Below are positions 47,858 to 57,856 of a stretch of 64,000 nucleotides of DNA, piece by piece. The DNA lies in contig JALWQH010000052.1 of the NCBI GenBank assembly GCA_027083135.1, positions 43,591 to 107,590 on the forward strand, read 5' to 3'. Position 1 is the stretch's first letter. Every line of letters begins with the position of its first letter. The position numbers were made by a program, and so were the translations under genes. This DNA is from Desulfurococcales archaeon (GTDB lineage: Archaea > Thermoproteota > Thermoprotei_A > Sulfolobales > WAQK01). The notes beneath the pieces are model-generated. The model was not told the DNA's origin and searched no databases. It was given only the letters and a program-made list of their open reading frames with translations.

Positions 47858-48646
47858 ATGGAGCTTAGTCTGGCAGGCCTGGCGATCGCGCTGATAATAG
47901 GGTTGCTGGCGGGAGCTGTGACAGGGCTTACTGGTGCTAGTGGGGTAATAGTTGTTGTCCCTCTTCTCAGCATACTTCTTAATCTATCGGTTCACCAGTC
48001 AATAGGTACAAGCCTCCTGGTGGACGTCATAGCATCTACAGGAGCCCTCCTAATATATCGCAGGTATGGGAACGTGGAGCTAGTGGGGCTTTTAATGGCC
48101 TTTGGCTCGGTTCTCGGCGCCCAGCTTGGAGCCATGCTCTCAGCATATACTCCTGAGAAAGGTCTTGGAGGAGCTTTTGGACTCTTTCTAATACTCACAG
48201 GATTAGCTACATATAGGAGCGGAGGCGAGGGAGCCCTCCTGGCTAGGCTGCCCAGACTTAATGCTTCAAGCATGAGGGGATCGTGGAGGACTATCATAGC
48301 AGTGGGGATCGGACTAGCTATCGGAGTGACAGCAGGGGTTTTTGGAGCAGGTGGCGGGATGATGTTCCTCATAACCCTGCTCCTAGTCTTCAATATGCCT
48401 CTACACAAAGCGATCGGTACCTCCACATTAACCATGTTGATCACAGCTCTCTCAGGGGTTCTAGGATACATGGCCCACGGATACCTGCGTCCAACATACG
48501 GGTTAATGGCAGGCATAGGCGCTATAATAGGCAGCATAACCACAGCTGGACTAGCTAACAAAGCCTCAGAGAAGACTTTGGCGAAAACTGTTGGAGTACT
48601 CTTCATTACTCTTGGACTAGTAATGCTGGGCCTTAAAGGAAGATGA
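47858..48646 (+). CDS. TauE/SafE-family permease
   Basis: GAVTGLTGASGVIVVVPLLSILLNLSVHQSIGTSL and GVFGAGGGMMFLITLLLVFNMPLHKAIGTSTL duplicated motif. Confidence 0.93.
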   Translation: MELSLAGLAIALIIGLLAGAVTGLTGASGVIVVVPLLSILLNLSVHQSIGTSLLVDVIASTGALLIYRRYGNVELVGLLMAFGSVLGAQLGAMLSAYTPEKGLGGAFGLFLILTGLATYRSGGEGALLARLPRLNASSMRGSWRTIIAVGIGLAIGVTAGVFGAGGGMMFLITLLLVFNMPLHKAIGTSTLTMLITALSGVLGYMAHGYLRPTYGLMAGIGAIIGSITTAGLANKASEKTLAKTVGVLFITLGLVMLGLKGR

Positions 48647-49023
48647 CAGGAACATAAAGCTAATTCCATAATACATCATAGTTCTAAAGCCTCTTCCTTA
48701 TGCACAGCATGCTTGATGAACCAATATGCTCCTGATGCATACCCCCATGAAATCAAGCCCAGCTAAAACAGCAAACCAAAATAAATACTAACAGCCCTCC
48801 CTGCTGGAACACTTTACGGAGAAGCCGCCAGAATTGGGAATAGAACCCTGGCTCCGAAGGCTGACACTATAAATACTGTTACCCCATGGATCTATGGAAA
48901 AGGTGATAATTCCAAGGGGTTATACCATTAGGTTAACGAATGGGGCACCCTTACACTAGTATTGATGTTATTCGTTGTTCTTTTACCTTTGTGGTGTATT
49001 CATTTAGGCTTGCATGTTAAACT

Positions 49024-49250
49024 ATGCTATCTGTGTGTGCTGCGTCTCGTGAGGTGAGGGTTAGGGTTCCTTCTCATTATGTTGGTAGAGTTGAGGAGAG
49101 GTTAGTCTAGCCTATGCTATCGACCTTTTCCTGCATGAAGTTGTGAGGGTTGAGTTGCCGCCGATCTGGCTGACGTGCAGCTCTACGATTTTCCCGTAGA
49201 ACTACGTGGAAGGGAAATCCACGCCTACCCCTATAGTGATGAGGAGCTAA
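49024..49250 (+). pseudogene. Decayed antitoxin-like plus nucleotidyltransferase-like remnants
   Basis: Frames read MLSVCAASREVRVRVPSHYVGRVEERLV* / SLAYAIDLFLHEVVRVELPPI.. / DLADVQLYDFPVELRGREIHAYPYSDEELM*. Confidence 0.4.
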
Positions 49251-49407
49251 TGTGAGTGTTAGAAATCGGATAGCGAGCCAGCCGAGTACATAGTGCTGAA
49301 GTCAAGCCTCGTTATAGTTCTCGTAATCATAAACTTATTAGACATCCTAATAGGATTGTTCTCGAAGGTTATCGTGCCTCCTACAGTCTAATGTCATGGG
49401 ATGCTAA

Positions 49408-50439
49408 ATGAGGGATCAAACCCCTTACCTTGTCTACTTAGACTTCCTCATCACGATAATAGGTGCCTTTGCTATATACTCGACAAACTTCATAGCATAT
49501 ACTAATGCTGTTCCCATATTTGGAACTATTTATGGCATTGTTATAGTCACACGTGGATTCGTACCCTTACTGCTTCACAGTGAACGGCTTTTCAAGACGC
49601 TGCCATTTATCCACCTACTCTTCCTATTCCTAATAATCACGTTGGCCTTACTTCTCAACAACATTACAATCTATCTTATGGGAATATCAATCTCTGCGTT
49701 GCTCGGTATTTATACTGGAGGCTACATATACAATCTAGAGGTAAGCTGGTCTAAACACCTAAGAGATCCGTCAAAATTCTTTCCACTAGTCTCAGGTGCT
49801 GAGGCCGCTGCATTCCTCATAGCGCCGATACTCACATATATAACACCAAATAAGATGATCTTCCTCGCAATCCTATCAGTGTCCACTGCTCTCGGGCTCG
49901 ATTTTCTCTTATATTTTGCTCGTCTTGGTGGCGCTGAAATAAAGCCTAGATTCTTCTCCGGGGAGCTAGCATTAATTAGGAAAGCCGCTCCTCTTACAGT
50001 ATTAGCGGCTTTCAACTGGTTCTTACAGTACCTCTGGATGGGGATGGTGTTTGAGCTTGGAGCTAGACAAGGCATATCGGGTTTCCTGGTGTCTATAGGG
50101 GTTGAACTTGAAACAGCCACATATATGGCTATCCAGTTCATTATCAGTAGGAGAGGTCTTAAGAAGCTAGCAAATATGAGGACTGTTTCTATGTTAATGG
50201 CTGTCTATGCTCTGGTCGCGATATCGTTTGCTTCCCTCATTTTCGTGGAGCTAGGCCCAATTATATTCTTCCTCATTTTACTTGCTCTAGCGGTTTCGTC
50301 CAGCCCACTTGAGCCTCTCATTAATACACTTGTCTCGTTTACTAACCGTGCTCCCGAGATCTCTACTATTGTCCTAAGCTTCAACTATATAGGAGGCGGG
50401 ATTGGCTATACCTTATCCTCGCTTCTACTCGGAATCTAA
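49408..50439 (+). CDS. Polytopic membrane protein (MFS-like)
   Basis: About 10 predicted TM segments; no decisive motif. Confidence 0.55.
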   Translation: MRDQTPYLVYLDFLITIIGAFAIYSTNFIAYTNAVPIFGTIYGIVIVTRGFVPLLLHSERLFKTLPFIHLLFLFLIITLALLLNNITIYLMGISISALLGIYTGGYIYNLEVSWSKHLRDPSKFFPLVSGAEAAAFLIAPILTYITPNKMIFLAILSVSTALGLDFLLYFARLGGAEIKPRFFSGELALIRKAAPLTVLAAFNWFLQYLWMGMVFELGARQGISGFLVSIGVELETATYMAIQFIISRRGLKKLANMRTVSMLMAVYALVAISFASLIFVELGPIIFFLILLALAVSSSPLEPLINTLVSFTNRAPEISTIVLSFNYIGGGIGYTLSSLLLGI

Positions 50440-50866
50440 CTGTGCTCTAAGAGGATTTCCATCTCAGGCTCTCAGGGTACGCTAGATGCGATTATTCCTA
50501 TCGGAAGTTCCCCGCATCATTAGCCATTATTGCGGTTACCTAAGACTGGCTCCTACCACATCGCCTCAAAGCCTCGCATCGAAGGTTACTAGGGCGGTGA
50601 AGAAGGTGTGCATATTCAGTACTAGCTTGTCTATGATCTCCATTATACAGTTGGTCTATCGTCCTCATAATACGTTTGAGTACTGGCCAAATACGTCGCA
50701 AAATGAAATAGTAATGATATATAGTGGATGCCTGTTGAGCACTGTCTTAGAGGACTGGTACCTTTACACCTTAGCTGGAAATTCGCACTGGGCTAACTAT
50801 GGTGCAATAAGCTACTCTGTATCTTTGCAAGAAAACATTCTGGCTCTCTGAAGAGCTAAAGAAGTC

Positions 50867-51064
50867 ATGTTGCCTTCAAGAAATCATAAGGGTTTATTGA
50901 AGCCTCTTGAGCCCGTGGATTTTGAGGAGGGGGAAGAGCTAGTTGTTGTAGTGCGAGATAAGAGTTTCTACAAGCTAGCCCTATCAACAACGTATGAAGC
51001 CAAGAGGGATGCAGACAAGATCCTAGAGGAGGTTCTTAAACGTGGCAGGGAACTCTACCAGTAG
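50867..51064 (+). CDS. Orphan AF2212/DUF104-like antitoxin
   Basis: KGLLKPLEPVDFEEGEELVVVVRD signature; no adjacent toxin ORF. Confidence 0.6.
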   Translation: MLPSRNHKGLLKPLEPVDFEEGEELVVVVRDKSFYKLALSTTYEAKRDADKILEEVLKRGRELYQ

Positions 51065-51469
51065 GCTTCAGATAGCCGAAATAATCGAAAATACTCATAT
51101 TGGTTTGTAATGGGCCTGCCAGAGATTAGGGGATCGGGCAACTGTGGCTCCCGGAGCCTGTACTAAATACCATTGTCCCACAGTCCTCTATTGTTTTGGG
51201 ACAATTTCTAACTCATTTATACTGTGTAGGGTAATGCATGGAACACCCATGTATCAGTATTGTGGATTCCCTCTTAAACTCTATTTTATGATTATAAGTA
51301 TTAAAAACATAGAAATATTAATATTCTGAAACTAAGATGTTTTAAACAGAAGCTTTAAAGAGTTATCAATGATTGATGAGAAACACACTAATACATTTAT
51401 TTTGAATTTTTCTATCTGTAGGACCTTAAAGAAATATAGCACTGTAATACCCTCTAAGTAAGATGAGGC

Positions 51470-51730
51470 ATGGGGGTATCCATGAAGATGGTGCTACTAC
51501 CAGGATACAAATGGCTCGAAGTGGTGCCAGGAAGGCGTGGTGGCAGGCCAACCGTTAAAGGAACTCGTGTAACAGTTGATGATATCCTTGAGGCATTGGC
51601 TAACGGTTGGAGCATTGAGGAGGTCTCAGAAAACTACAAGATACCCCTAGAGGCTGTCTATGAGGCTCTACGCTTTGCCCTGGAAACTCTGAGAAAAATC
51701 GAGGTGGTCGCAGTCGAAGCTACTAGCTGA
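51470..51730 (+). CDS. DUF433-family antitoxin
   Basis: RRGGRPTVKGTRVTVDDILEALANGWSIEEVSENYKIPLEAVYEALRFA. Confidence 0.88.
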   Translation: MGVSMKMVLLPGYKWLEVVPGRRGGRPTVKGTRVTVDDILEALANGWSIEEVSENYKIPLEAVYEALRFALETLRKIEVVAVEATS

Positions 51731-52075
51731 TGAAAACATACCCTGGCCCCTCATAAGACTCCTCCGGAACATAGGGATAGACATAGTATGGATACCAGAG
51801 ACGGACGGTGTATCGAGGCATAAGCGATAAAGAATATAGTAGGCCTAGCTAACAGTAACGGAAGAATCGTACTGACACGGGACAGCGACTTCTTAGGAAT
51901 GAGTTTAAGGAGAAAGATAGAGTATGGGCTTATCTATATTGCAGAGCCAGCAAGAAAAGACAATCTTGTAAGGCTCTCTAGAAACATTGCCAGAGCCTTA
52001 GAGTATCTTGAGAGAAAGCCTCTTATGGCAATAGCCACATCCACTACTATAGAGCTACACCATCTTATACCGTAA
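51711..52075 (+). pseudogene. Frameshifted DUF5615 (PIN-like) toxin
   Basis: SKLLADENIPWPLIRLLRNIGIDIVWIPETDGVSRHKR* then GISDKE and VGLANSNGRIVLTRDSDFLGMS...IELHHLIP* in other frames. Confidence 0.78.
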
Positions 52076-52160
52076 CCTCTAAGCCGTCAGAACAATCAGT
52101 ACACATCATAGATAGAACCCTACTATTATTAAACATGCTACCAACTAACCTGATATAACG

Positions 52161-52238
52161 TGGCGGGCCCGCCGGGATTTGAACCCGGGACCTCCGGCTC
52201 CGGAGGCCGGCGCCCTATCCTGGCTAGGCTACGGGCCC
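52161..52238 (-). tRNA. tRNA-Arg (CCG), CCA encoded
   Basis: Acceptor GGGCCCG/CGGGCCC, anticodon arm CCGGC-CTCCGGA-GCCGG, T arm CCGGG-TTCAAAT-CCCGG, GCCA. Confidence 0.95.
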
Positions 52239-52272
52239 CTGTTAGGATTTTATAGTGCGTAGCGGAATAATG

Positions 52273-52995
52273 TTATTGTTTTGGCTGCATTGCTGATGCC
52301 ATTTCCACTATTTTTTCGTAGGAGTCTTTGGCTTTGACTATGGCTGATGCTACTAGTACGCCTTTTGCTCCCAGCCTTATGGCTGCGGCCACGTCTTCCC
52401 CGCTTGTTATGCCTGCTCCTGCCAGTACTGGTAGCTGGGGGTTTATCTTGTGCACCTCGCTGAGGGTCTCGGTTATGACTTCGGGTTTAGCCCTGGATAC
52501 GGGGATCCCTGTTCCTATTAGTTCTGGGGGTTCTATTGCTAGGAGGTCTGGCTTCAATGCAGCGGCTGCTGCTGAGGTTCGAGGAGTATCGCTGCATACA
52601 AGTGTGTGGAGGCCTTTGGCCCTGGCCTTCTCAAGCAGGTGTGAGAGGTCTGCCAGCTTCAGTCTATGCTCGCTGTGGTTGAGGAGTACTCCTATTGCAC
52701 CTGCCTCCAGCACTGCTTCTAGGGGGATCCAGCCTGTATGAGCTCCAGGCTCGACTGGATCAACATGCTGCGCGAAGACTGGGAGCTCTATGCTCTCAGA
52801 TATTGTTCTCAGCTCAGTGTATGGTGGTATAAGTATTATCGATACTCCGGTTTCCCTTGCAGCCTTCTCGGCGGCGCGGGCCAGCTCCAACGCCTTCCTG
52901 CCGAAAGAATAGGGGTAATAGGCCTTGAAGTTTATGGCTAGTATAGGCTCCTCAAGCATTATTAAACGCCTCTCAGCATGGCTTATACTTGTCAC
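52273..52995 (-). CDS. tpiA: Triosephosphate isomerase (archaeal type)
   Basis: ILAINFKAYYPYSFG, GVLLNHSEHRLKL, AIEPPELIGTGIPVSRAKPEVI, GAKGVLVASAIVKA. Confidence 0.95.
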   Translation of the reverse strand: MTSISHAERRLIMLEEPILAINFKAYYPYSFGRKALELARAAEKAARETGVSIILIPPYTELRTISESIELPVFAQHVDPVEPGAHTGWIPLEAVLEAGAIGVLLNHSEHRLKLADLSHLLEKARAKGLHTLVCSDTPRTSAAAAALKPDLLAIEPPELIGTGIPVSRAKPEVITETLSEVHKINPQLPVLAGAGITSGEDVAAAIRLGAKGVLVASAIVKAKDSYEKIVEMASAMQPKQ

Positions 52996-54131
52996 AGCAT
53001 CTTGCTCCTCTCTTTATGTACTCCCTTGGGAGCCTCCTCCACCTTCTCGAAGCGGTCCGCCAACCTCTCCAGCACTTGTGGCAGGGTCGTGTACTCCATT
53101 TCCTCTGGTCCGAGTCTGTGAGGCATGAATGGCCCATGCCTCCTCATGTAGTCGGCTATCTGCTGGGCCAGCCTCCTAGCCTCATCGAAGGCTGGGTCTG
53201 CGAACAGGTCTGCTGGGCCTACCAGCCTGCCGTTCTTAACCTGCCATCCCAGCGCAATTATTCTGGGAGGCCCGTCGAACCTCGTGCACTTGGCATCCTT
53301 CATGCCTACAGGCATGAGTGGGCCGTGATGGCTTCCCCTCATCCATCCTGCAACTAGGTGGGGGAAGCTGAAGGGCTCCAACACTTCTCCAACTGCAGGC
53401 AAGCCGTGCTGGGCTCTCACTATGGCGACAGGGTCATCCTTACCTATATATTTGCCCGCTATCAGATTGAGCCTCTCGCTGCTCACCACTGCTGCTAGGA
53501 GCCCATCCTTCCTGTAAATCCTCTTGATAACGTATCTGGCGGGGGTGCCTATGAGGGCCAGTATATCATATAGTTCTTCAGGCGCGTTAAGGGTGACAGC
53601 CTTGCCTTCATAGACGTCGAGTATCTGGAACCTGAAGCCGTCATGCATTCTGGGGTCAATCACCAGGCCTGCAGTATTGAAGGGATCGGCGAACACCTTG
53701 TATAATGGCAGGTTGAAGGCACCGGGCTCCGTCTTATCCGCGTGGAAGGTTATGATGGGTTCTGACGGCCTCTCCTCTATCTCCATCTCGGCTACACCTG
53801 GCCCCAGCCCCCTAACATTCCCTGAGAAAGCCTCGGATAGGAGGTCCTGGCCCGCCGCATATAGTCCGAGATCCCTGGCAACATTCGCGGCAGCCTTGAA
53901 TGCCTCCCACGCCAAGCCGTGGATCTCAGGGCTATTCTCACCCTTACCATGAGTCATTATGAGCTGAATATCGTCGCCAACATGCGTGACATAGAAGTCT
54001 ATTATCACGCCTTTAGACTTAGCCTCCGCTAGAACCCTGCTGGCAGCGGCCATGGTGTCAGGATGCGCTATATGGTGGCCTGCAAGCGAGCCTATATCGG
54101 CTTTTATCACGCTTATAGTTATCTTACCCAT
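52992..54131 (-). CDS. fbp: Fructose-1,6-bisphosphate aldolase/phosphatase (FBPase class V)
   Basis: KITISVIKADIGSLAGHHIAHPD, THVGDDIQLIMTHGKG, ADKTEPGAFNLPLY; start moved to the internal MGKITIS Met. Confidence 0.95.
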   Translation of the reverse strand: MGKITISVIKADIGSLAGHHIAHPDTMAAASRVLAEAKSKGVIIDFYVTHVGDDIQLIMTHGKGENSPEIHGLAWEAFKAAANVARDLGLYAAGQDLLSEAFSGNVRGLGPGVAEMEIEERPSEPIITFHADKTEPGAFNLPLYKVFADPFNTAGLVIDPRMHDGFRFQILDVYEGKAVTLNAPEELYDILALIGTPARYVIKRIYRKDGLLAAVVSSERLNLIAGKYIGKDDPVAIVRAQHGLPAVGEVLEPFSFPHLVAGWMRGSHHGPLMPVGMKDAKCTRFDGPPRIIALGWQVKNGRLVGPADLFADPAFDEARRLAQQIADYMRRHGPFMPHRLGPEEMEYTTLPQVLERLADRFEKVEEAPKGVHKERSKML

Positions 54132-54195
54132 ATCTAATCCCCTCCTCTCAGGATGTCTAAGCCTAGTATAAGGAGTATTGGTGGTGGCTCTTAAA

Positions 54196-55167
54196 CTATG
54201 AGGTTTTGGAGGCCTTGAAGCATGGCTGCCCATGCTTCCTCAGGATCCTTGTACCACTATTGCATTCAACTACTTCTAACCCTCTCTTCAGATGCCCTAT
54301 TCTGGCCTCTAATCCCCCATGCTCCACGAATCTTATTGATGCTAGAACCTTAGGCCCCATGGATCCAGGCTTAAAATGGCCTTCCTCATAATATTTCTTG
54401 GCCTCCTCTATAGTCATCTCGTCGAGCGGGGTAGCCTGCGGTGTACCGTAGTTCAAGTATACTTTCTCCACATCTGTAAGTATGATGAAATGTCCTGTTC
54501 CAAGGGCTGTTGCAAGCCTCTCCGCTGCGAGATCCTTGTCTATGACTGCTTCAACCCCCCTCAAACCATTATTCTCCCTGACAACGGGTATTCCGCCGCC
54601 TCCTGATGCCACCACTATCCAGCCATCATCTACCAGTTTTCTCACAGCCTCCTTCTCCACATTGTCTACGGGATCAGGGCTTGGCACCACTCTTCTCCAC
54701 CCTCCTCTAGGATCGGGTTTAACCACCCATCCCTCTCTCTCCGCCAGTTTCTCAGCCTCCTCCTTGGAGTAGTAGGCTCCAATATACTTGGATGGATTAT
54801 TCCAGGCTGGATCATCTCTGCGTACTACAACCTGGTTTACCAGGGCTACGACGCCTTTAACCTTGTCTAGGAGGCCTCTCCTGGCAAGCTCGTTGTCTAT
54901 GGACTGCATGAGAAGGTATCCCAGCCATCCCTGAGTCATGGCTCCAGCTATGTCCAGGGTCATGGGGGGTATTTTGTCCCGGAGTGACTGCATCCAGAGA
55001 TCTATGACTCCGACCTGGGGGCCGTTGCCATGGGTTAATACGACCTTGTATCCCCTCTCCACGAGGCTTGCCACCATGTCGGCGACTATGTAGGCGTTCC
55101 TCCAATATTCTTGGGGGGTCCCCCTATCACCCTTAGACTGGAAGGCGTTTCCTCCAAGAGCTATTAG
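54196..55167 (-). CDS. arcC: Carbamate kinase
   Basis: LIALGGNAFQSKGDRGTPQEYWRN, THGNGPQVG, ASGGGGIPVVREN, VIDKDLAAERLA, GSMGPKVLA. Confidence 0.93.
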   Translation of the reverse strand, partial: LIALGGNAFQSKGDRGTPQEYWRNAYIVADMVASLVERGYKVVLTHGNGPQVGVIDLWMQSLRDKIPPMTLDIAGAMTQGWLGYLLMQSIDNELARRGLLDKVKGVVALVNQVVVRRDDPAWNNPSKYIGAYYSKEEAEKLAEREGWVVKPDPRGGWRRVVPSPDPVDNVEKEAVRKLVDDGWIVVASGGGGIPVVRENNGLRGVEAVIDKDLAAERLATALGTGHFIILTDVEKVYLNYGTPQATPLDEMTIEEAKKYYEEGHFKPGSMGPKVLASIRFVEHGGLEARIGHLKRGLEVVECNSGTRILRKHGQPCFKASKTS

Positions 55168-55305
55168 CATGAAGAGTGGATCCCTCCTCAGCATCAGCAC
55201 CAAGACCGCTATACGCCTAGCATCAAATAAATAGTTGACCTGGAGAACCATGGAAAAACTTTTCTTAAACATTATTCACAATATGTTTGGAGGTGGGCCT
55301 TAAAC

Positions 55306-55677
55306 ATGCTTACACTACTATTAATGATGGAGTCGTCGAGCGTCAGCGCTGGAAGCATGATATCCTCCATACTTAGCGATCCTAGAGGCGCCTTAGCATT
55401 CATAGTGCAGCTGCTGCTTGGAATAGGGCTGGGATACTATTCCATCAAGATAGTGAAGTACTTGCTAGCATTGATCTCCATACTGGTTATCGGGATCATG
55501 CTTAATGCATGGAGCCTGAGCCATGGAAGCGTTAAAAGCACTATTCAGAGCATAGGGGAGGAGTGGAGTAAGGTTTACCCCGTTCTAAAATCGCTTGCAG
55601 CAGCCCTCGGCATCCTAACCATAGGTCCAACAGCGCTAGGATTCTTCATAGGAATAGTGCTGGCCATGAGGAAGTAG
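55306..55677 (+). CDS. Small integral membrane protein
   Basis: Several TM segments. Confidence 0.55.
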   Translation: MLTLLLMMESSSVSAGSMISSILSDPRGALAFIVQLLLGIGLGYYSIKIVKYLLALISILVIGIMLNAWSLSHGSVKSTIQSIGEEWSKVYPVLKSLAAALGILTIGPTALGFFIGIVLAMRK

Positions 55678-55897
55678 CATTAACACCTCTCCCACCCTCT
55701 ACGCTTGTTCCCCGCTAAGATTATTCTATAGCTCGGAGTCTCCGGATCCCAATTCCTGCTGAAAATGCATGGTGGGAGCAGCCATGCCTGGAATTATGTC
55801 CCGTCAAGCTTACAGCAGTACTTCCTTGCTCCAGCTACGATACCCTATATTTTGATACAAGAATATTTGGGGCTAGGACGCGCCTGGGCTTCCATGC

Positions 55898-57856
55898 CTA
55901 TGCTATGATCCTGCCTGTGTCGTCCAGGATACTATAGCCTGGCAGATTTCTGAAAACCTCCGCTGCGTGTTCTCTCAGCGCTGAGGCGAATTTGGAGACG
56001 CTTGCCTTGCCTAGCCTCTCCCTAGGCACGGCGAAGTCAAGTATTTCTCTGCCTAGAGGTATGAAGCCGAGGCGGTAGATCCTTGCAGCGGCCTCTATGC
56101 CTACTCCAATATCAGCTCTTCCCTGAGCCACTGCGGCGGCTACTGCTGTGTGTGTTCTAACCTCATATGTGTAGCCGGGAATTTTCCAGGGATCTAGCTG
56201 TACTCCCAGCTTCTCAGCAGCTTTTCTGAGGCCTATGTCTATGAAGGTCCTGGTTCCTGAACCCTTATTCCTATTAATTATGCGGGGCTTCTTGGCCAGT
56301 ATGTCTTCGAAGCTCCTTATACCTAAGGGATTATTCAGAGGTACTATGAAGCCTATGATCCTGGCGTAGCCTCTGATCAGGGCTACTTTTCCACTTAACC
56401 CAAGCTTATCTAGCACGGGTTTATTATACTCCCCTGACTCCTCGTCGAGTAGATGGGTTGGAGCTATGTCTGCCTCACCCCGGGCGGCAGCGTAGAGTCC
56501 TCTAAGCGAGCCCACGCTGATTATCTTGGCGTTCTTCAGGAGGCCTGCCGCACTCAGTATTCTTGGAAGAGCCATGTCGTGGCTTCCTATGATGACTGGA
56601 TCTGAGGCTCCCTTGTAGCCTGGGAAGACCCTTACGATAACCTCGTCCCCCTCCTCCAGCAGCTCTACTTTCTCGTCGACGTGTATGTATCCGTCAGCAT
56701 CCCCCAGGGGGGATATGGCTCCCGAGCTAGTTGTCACTGGGTATGCTAGCATTCCACTTCTTCCCTCGACGAGGTAGACTGGTATGAGCCAGGCTCTACC
56801 CTTACCTACACGCATCCTGTATGGAAACCTAGCCTTAACGGTCTTCTCCTCACCGATCCTATATCCGGCTAGCCTGGCTATCAGGGGGGCCACAACCCTA
56901 TGGAAAACCATTGTGCTTGAGAGGGGGAAGCCTGGAAGCCCTACAGCCAGCTTTCCATCTATTACTGCGATAACGGTTGGCTTGCCTGGCTTAACCTTTA
57001 ATCCATGGATCACTACTCCAGGCTTCCCGAGGGAGTCGAAGACCCTGTAGATCATGTCTCCTAGCCCCGCTGAAGTGCCCCCAGAGGTCACAACAACATC
57101 GCTTTTCTCCAATGCCTCTGAGATCCTTTTTCTCACAATGTCCTCAACGTCTGGGAGATGCCCCTCATAAAAGGCTTCGACACCCATGCTGCGTAGCGTT
57201 GAGACAACGAGATAACTGTTAACATCATAGACCTTACCCTCAGCCAGCTTTCCGCCTGGGGTTATTACCTCATCCCCCGTGGAGAATACTGATACTCTTG
57301 GGGCTCTGTATACTTTAACCGTGCTTAGGCCGAGGCCTGATAACAGTCCTATATGCTTGGGTTCAAGCACTGTTCCACGTCTCAGCACTATGTCTCCCAC
57401 AGCTATGTCGCTGCCTGCATGGGCTATGTTCTCTCCAGGCGCAGCGCTCCTGTACACCAGCACGCGGCCGCTCCTCCTCTCAGTATACTCCTCCATCACT
57501 ACTGCATTGGCTCCTCTCGGAATCATGGCTCCAGTGGCTATCTCTGCAGCCTCTCCTGCCCTAATCTCAACGCCGGGTTTTTCCCCAACCTTTATACTTC
57601 CCTTAACGATCAGTATGGCGGGATGCTCCTCATCAGCTCCATACGTGTCCTCAGCCTTAACAGCATAGCCGTCTACCTCTGAGCGATCAAATGGTGGGTG
57701 ATCTATAGGGGAATAGATATCCTCTGCAAGCACTCTCCCATAGGCTTCGAGGACAGGCTTCTCCTCTACTCCAAGGGGCTCTAGTTTAATGTATCTTGAA
57801 AGTATTCTTTCAACCTCATTTATAGATACGAGTGAGTGGAAGAGCTTTCTACTCAA
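55898..57856 (-). CDS. moeA: MoeA-family molybdopterin molybdenumtransferase fused to a C-terminal PBP-like domain
   Basis: DRSEVDGYAVKAEDTYGA, FSTGDEVITPG, VTSGGTSAG, GLPGFPLSS; C-terminal NRNKGSGTRTFID / GRADIGVGIEAAAR PBP-like region. Confidence 0.9.
   Translation of the reverse strand: MSRKLFHSLVSINEVERILSRYIKLEPLGVEEKPVLEAYGRVLAEDIYSPIDHPPFDRSEVDGYAVKAEDTYGADEEHPAILIVKGSIKVGEKPGVEIRAGEAAEIATGAMIPRGANAVVMEEYTERRSGRVLVYRSAAPGENIAHAGSDIAVGDIVLRRGTVLEPKHIGLLSGLGLSTVKVYRAPRVSVFSTGDEVITPGGKLAEGKVYDVNSYLVVSTLRSMGVEAFYEGHLPDVEDIVRKRISEALEKSDVVVTSGGTSAGLGDMIYRVFDSLGKPGVVIHGLKVKPGKPTVIAVIDGKLAVGLPGFPLSSTMVFHRVVAPLIARLAGYRIGEEKTVKARFPYRMRVGKGRAWLIPVYLVEGRSGMLAYPVTTSSGAISPLGDADGYIHVDEKVELLEEGDEVIVRVFPGYKGASDPVIIGSHDMALPRILSAAGLLKNAKIISVGSLRGLYAAARGEADIAPTHLLDEESGEYNKPVLDKLGLSGKVALIRGYARIIGFIVPLNNPLGIRSFEDILAKKPRIINRNKGSGTRTFIDIGLRKAAEKLGVQLDPWKIPGYTYEVRTHTAVAAAVAQGRADIGVGIEAAARIYRLGFIPLGREILDFAVPRERLGKASVSKFASALREHAAEVFRNLPGYSILDDTGRIIA

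Noticed and set aside
47992-48669. 225-aa minus-strand ORF over the TauE-like gene
   Set aside because: Antisense shadow; the plus-strand gene has clear family motifs.
50486-50851. 121-aa plus ORF after the MFS-like gene
   Set aside because: Composition does not look coding and no motif is recognised; probably chance ORF in a degraded interval.
52076-52120. Possible C/D box sRNA on the minus strand (ATGATGT-12 nt-CTGA)
   Set aside because: Only a C-like/D' pair is visible; no C' or D box follows at suitable spacing.
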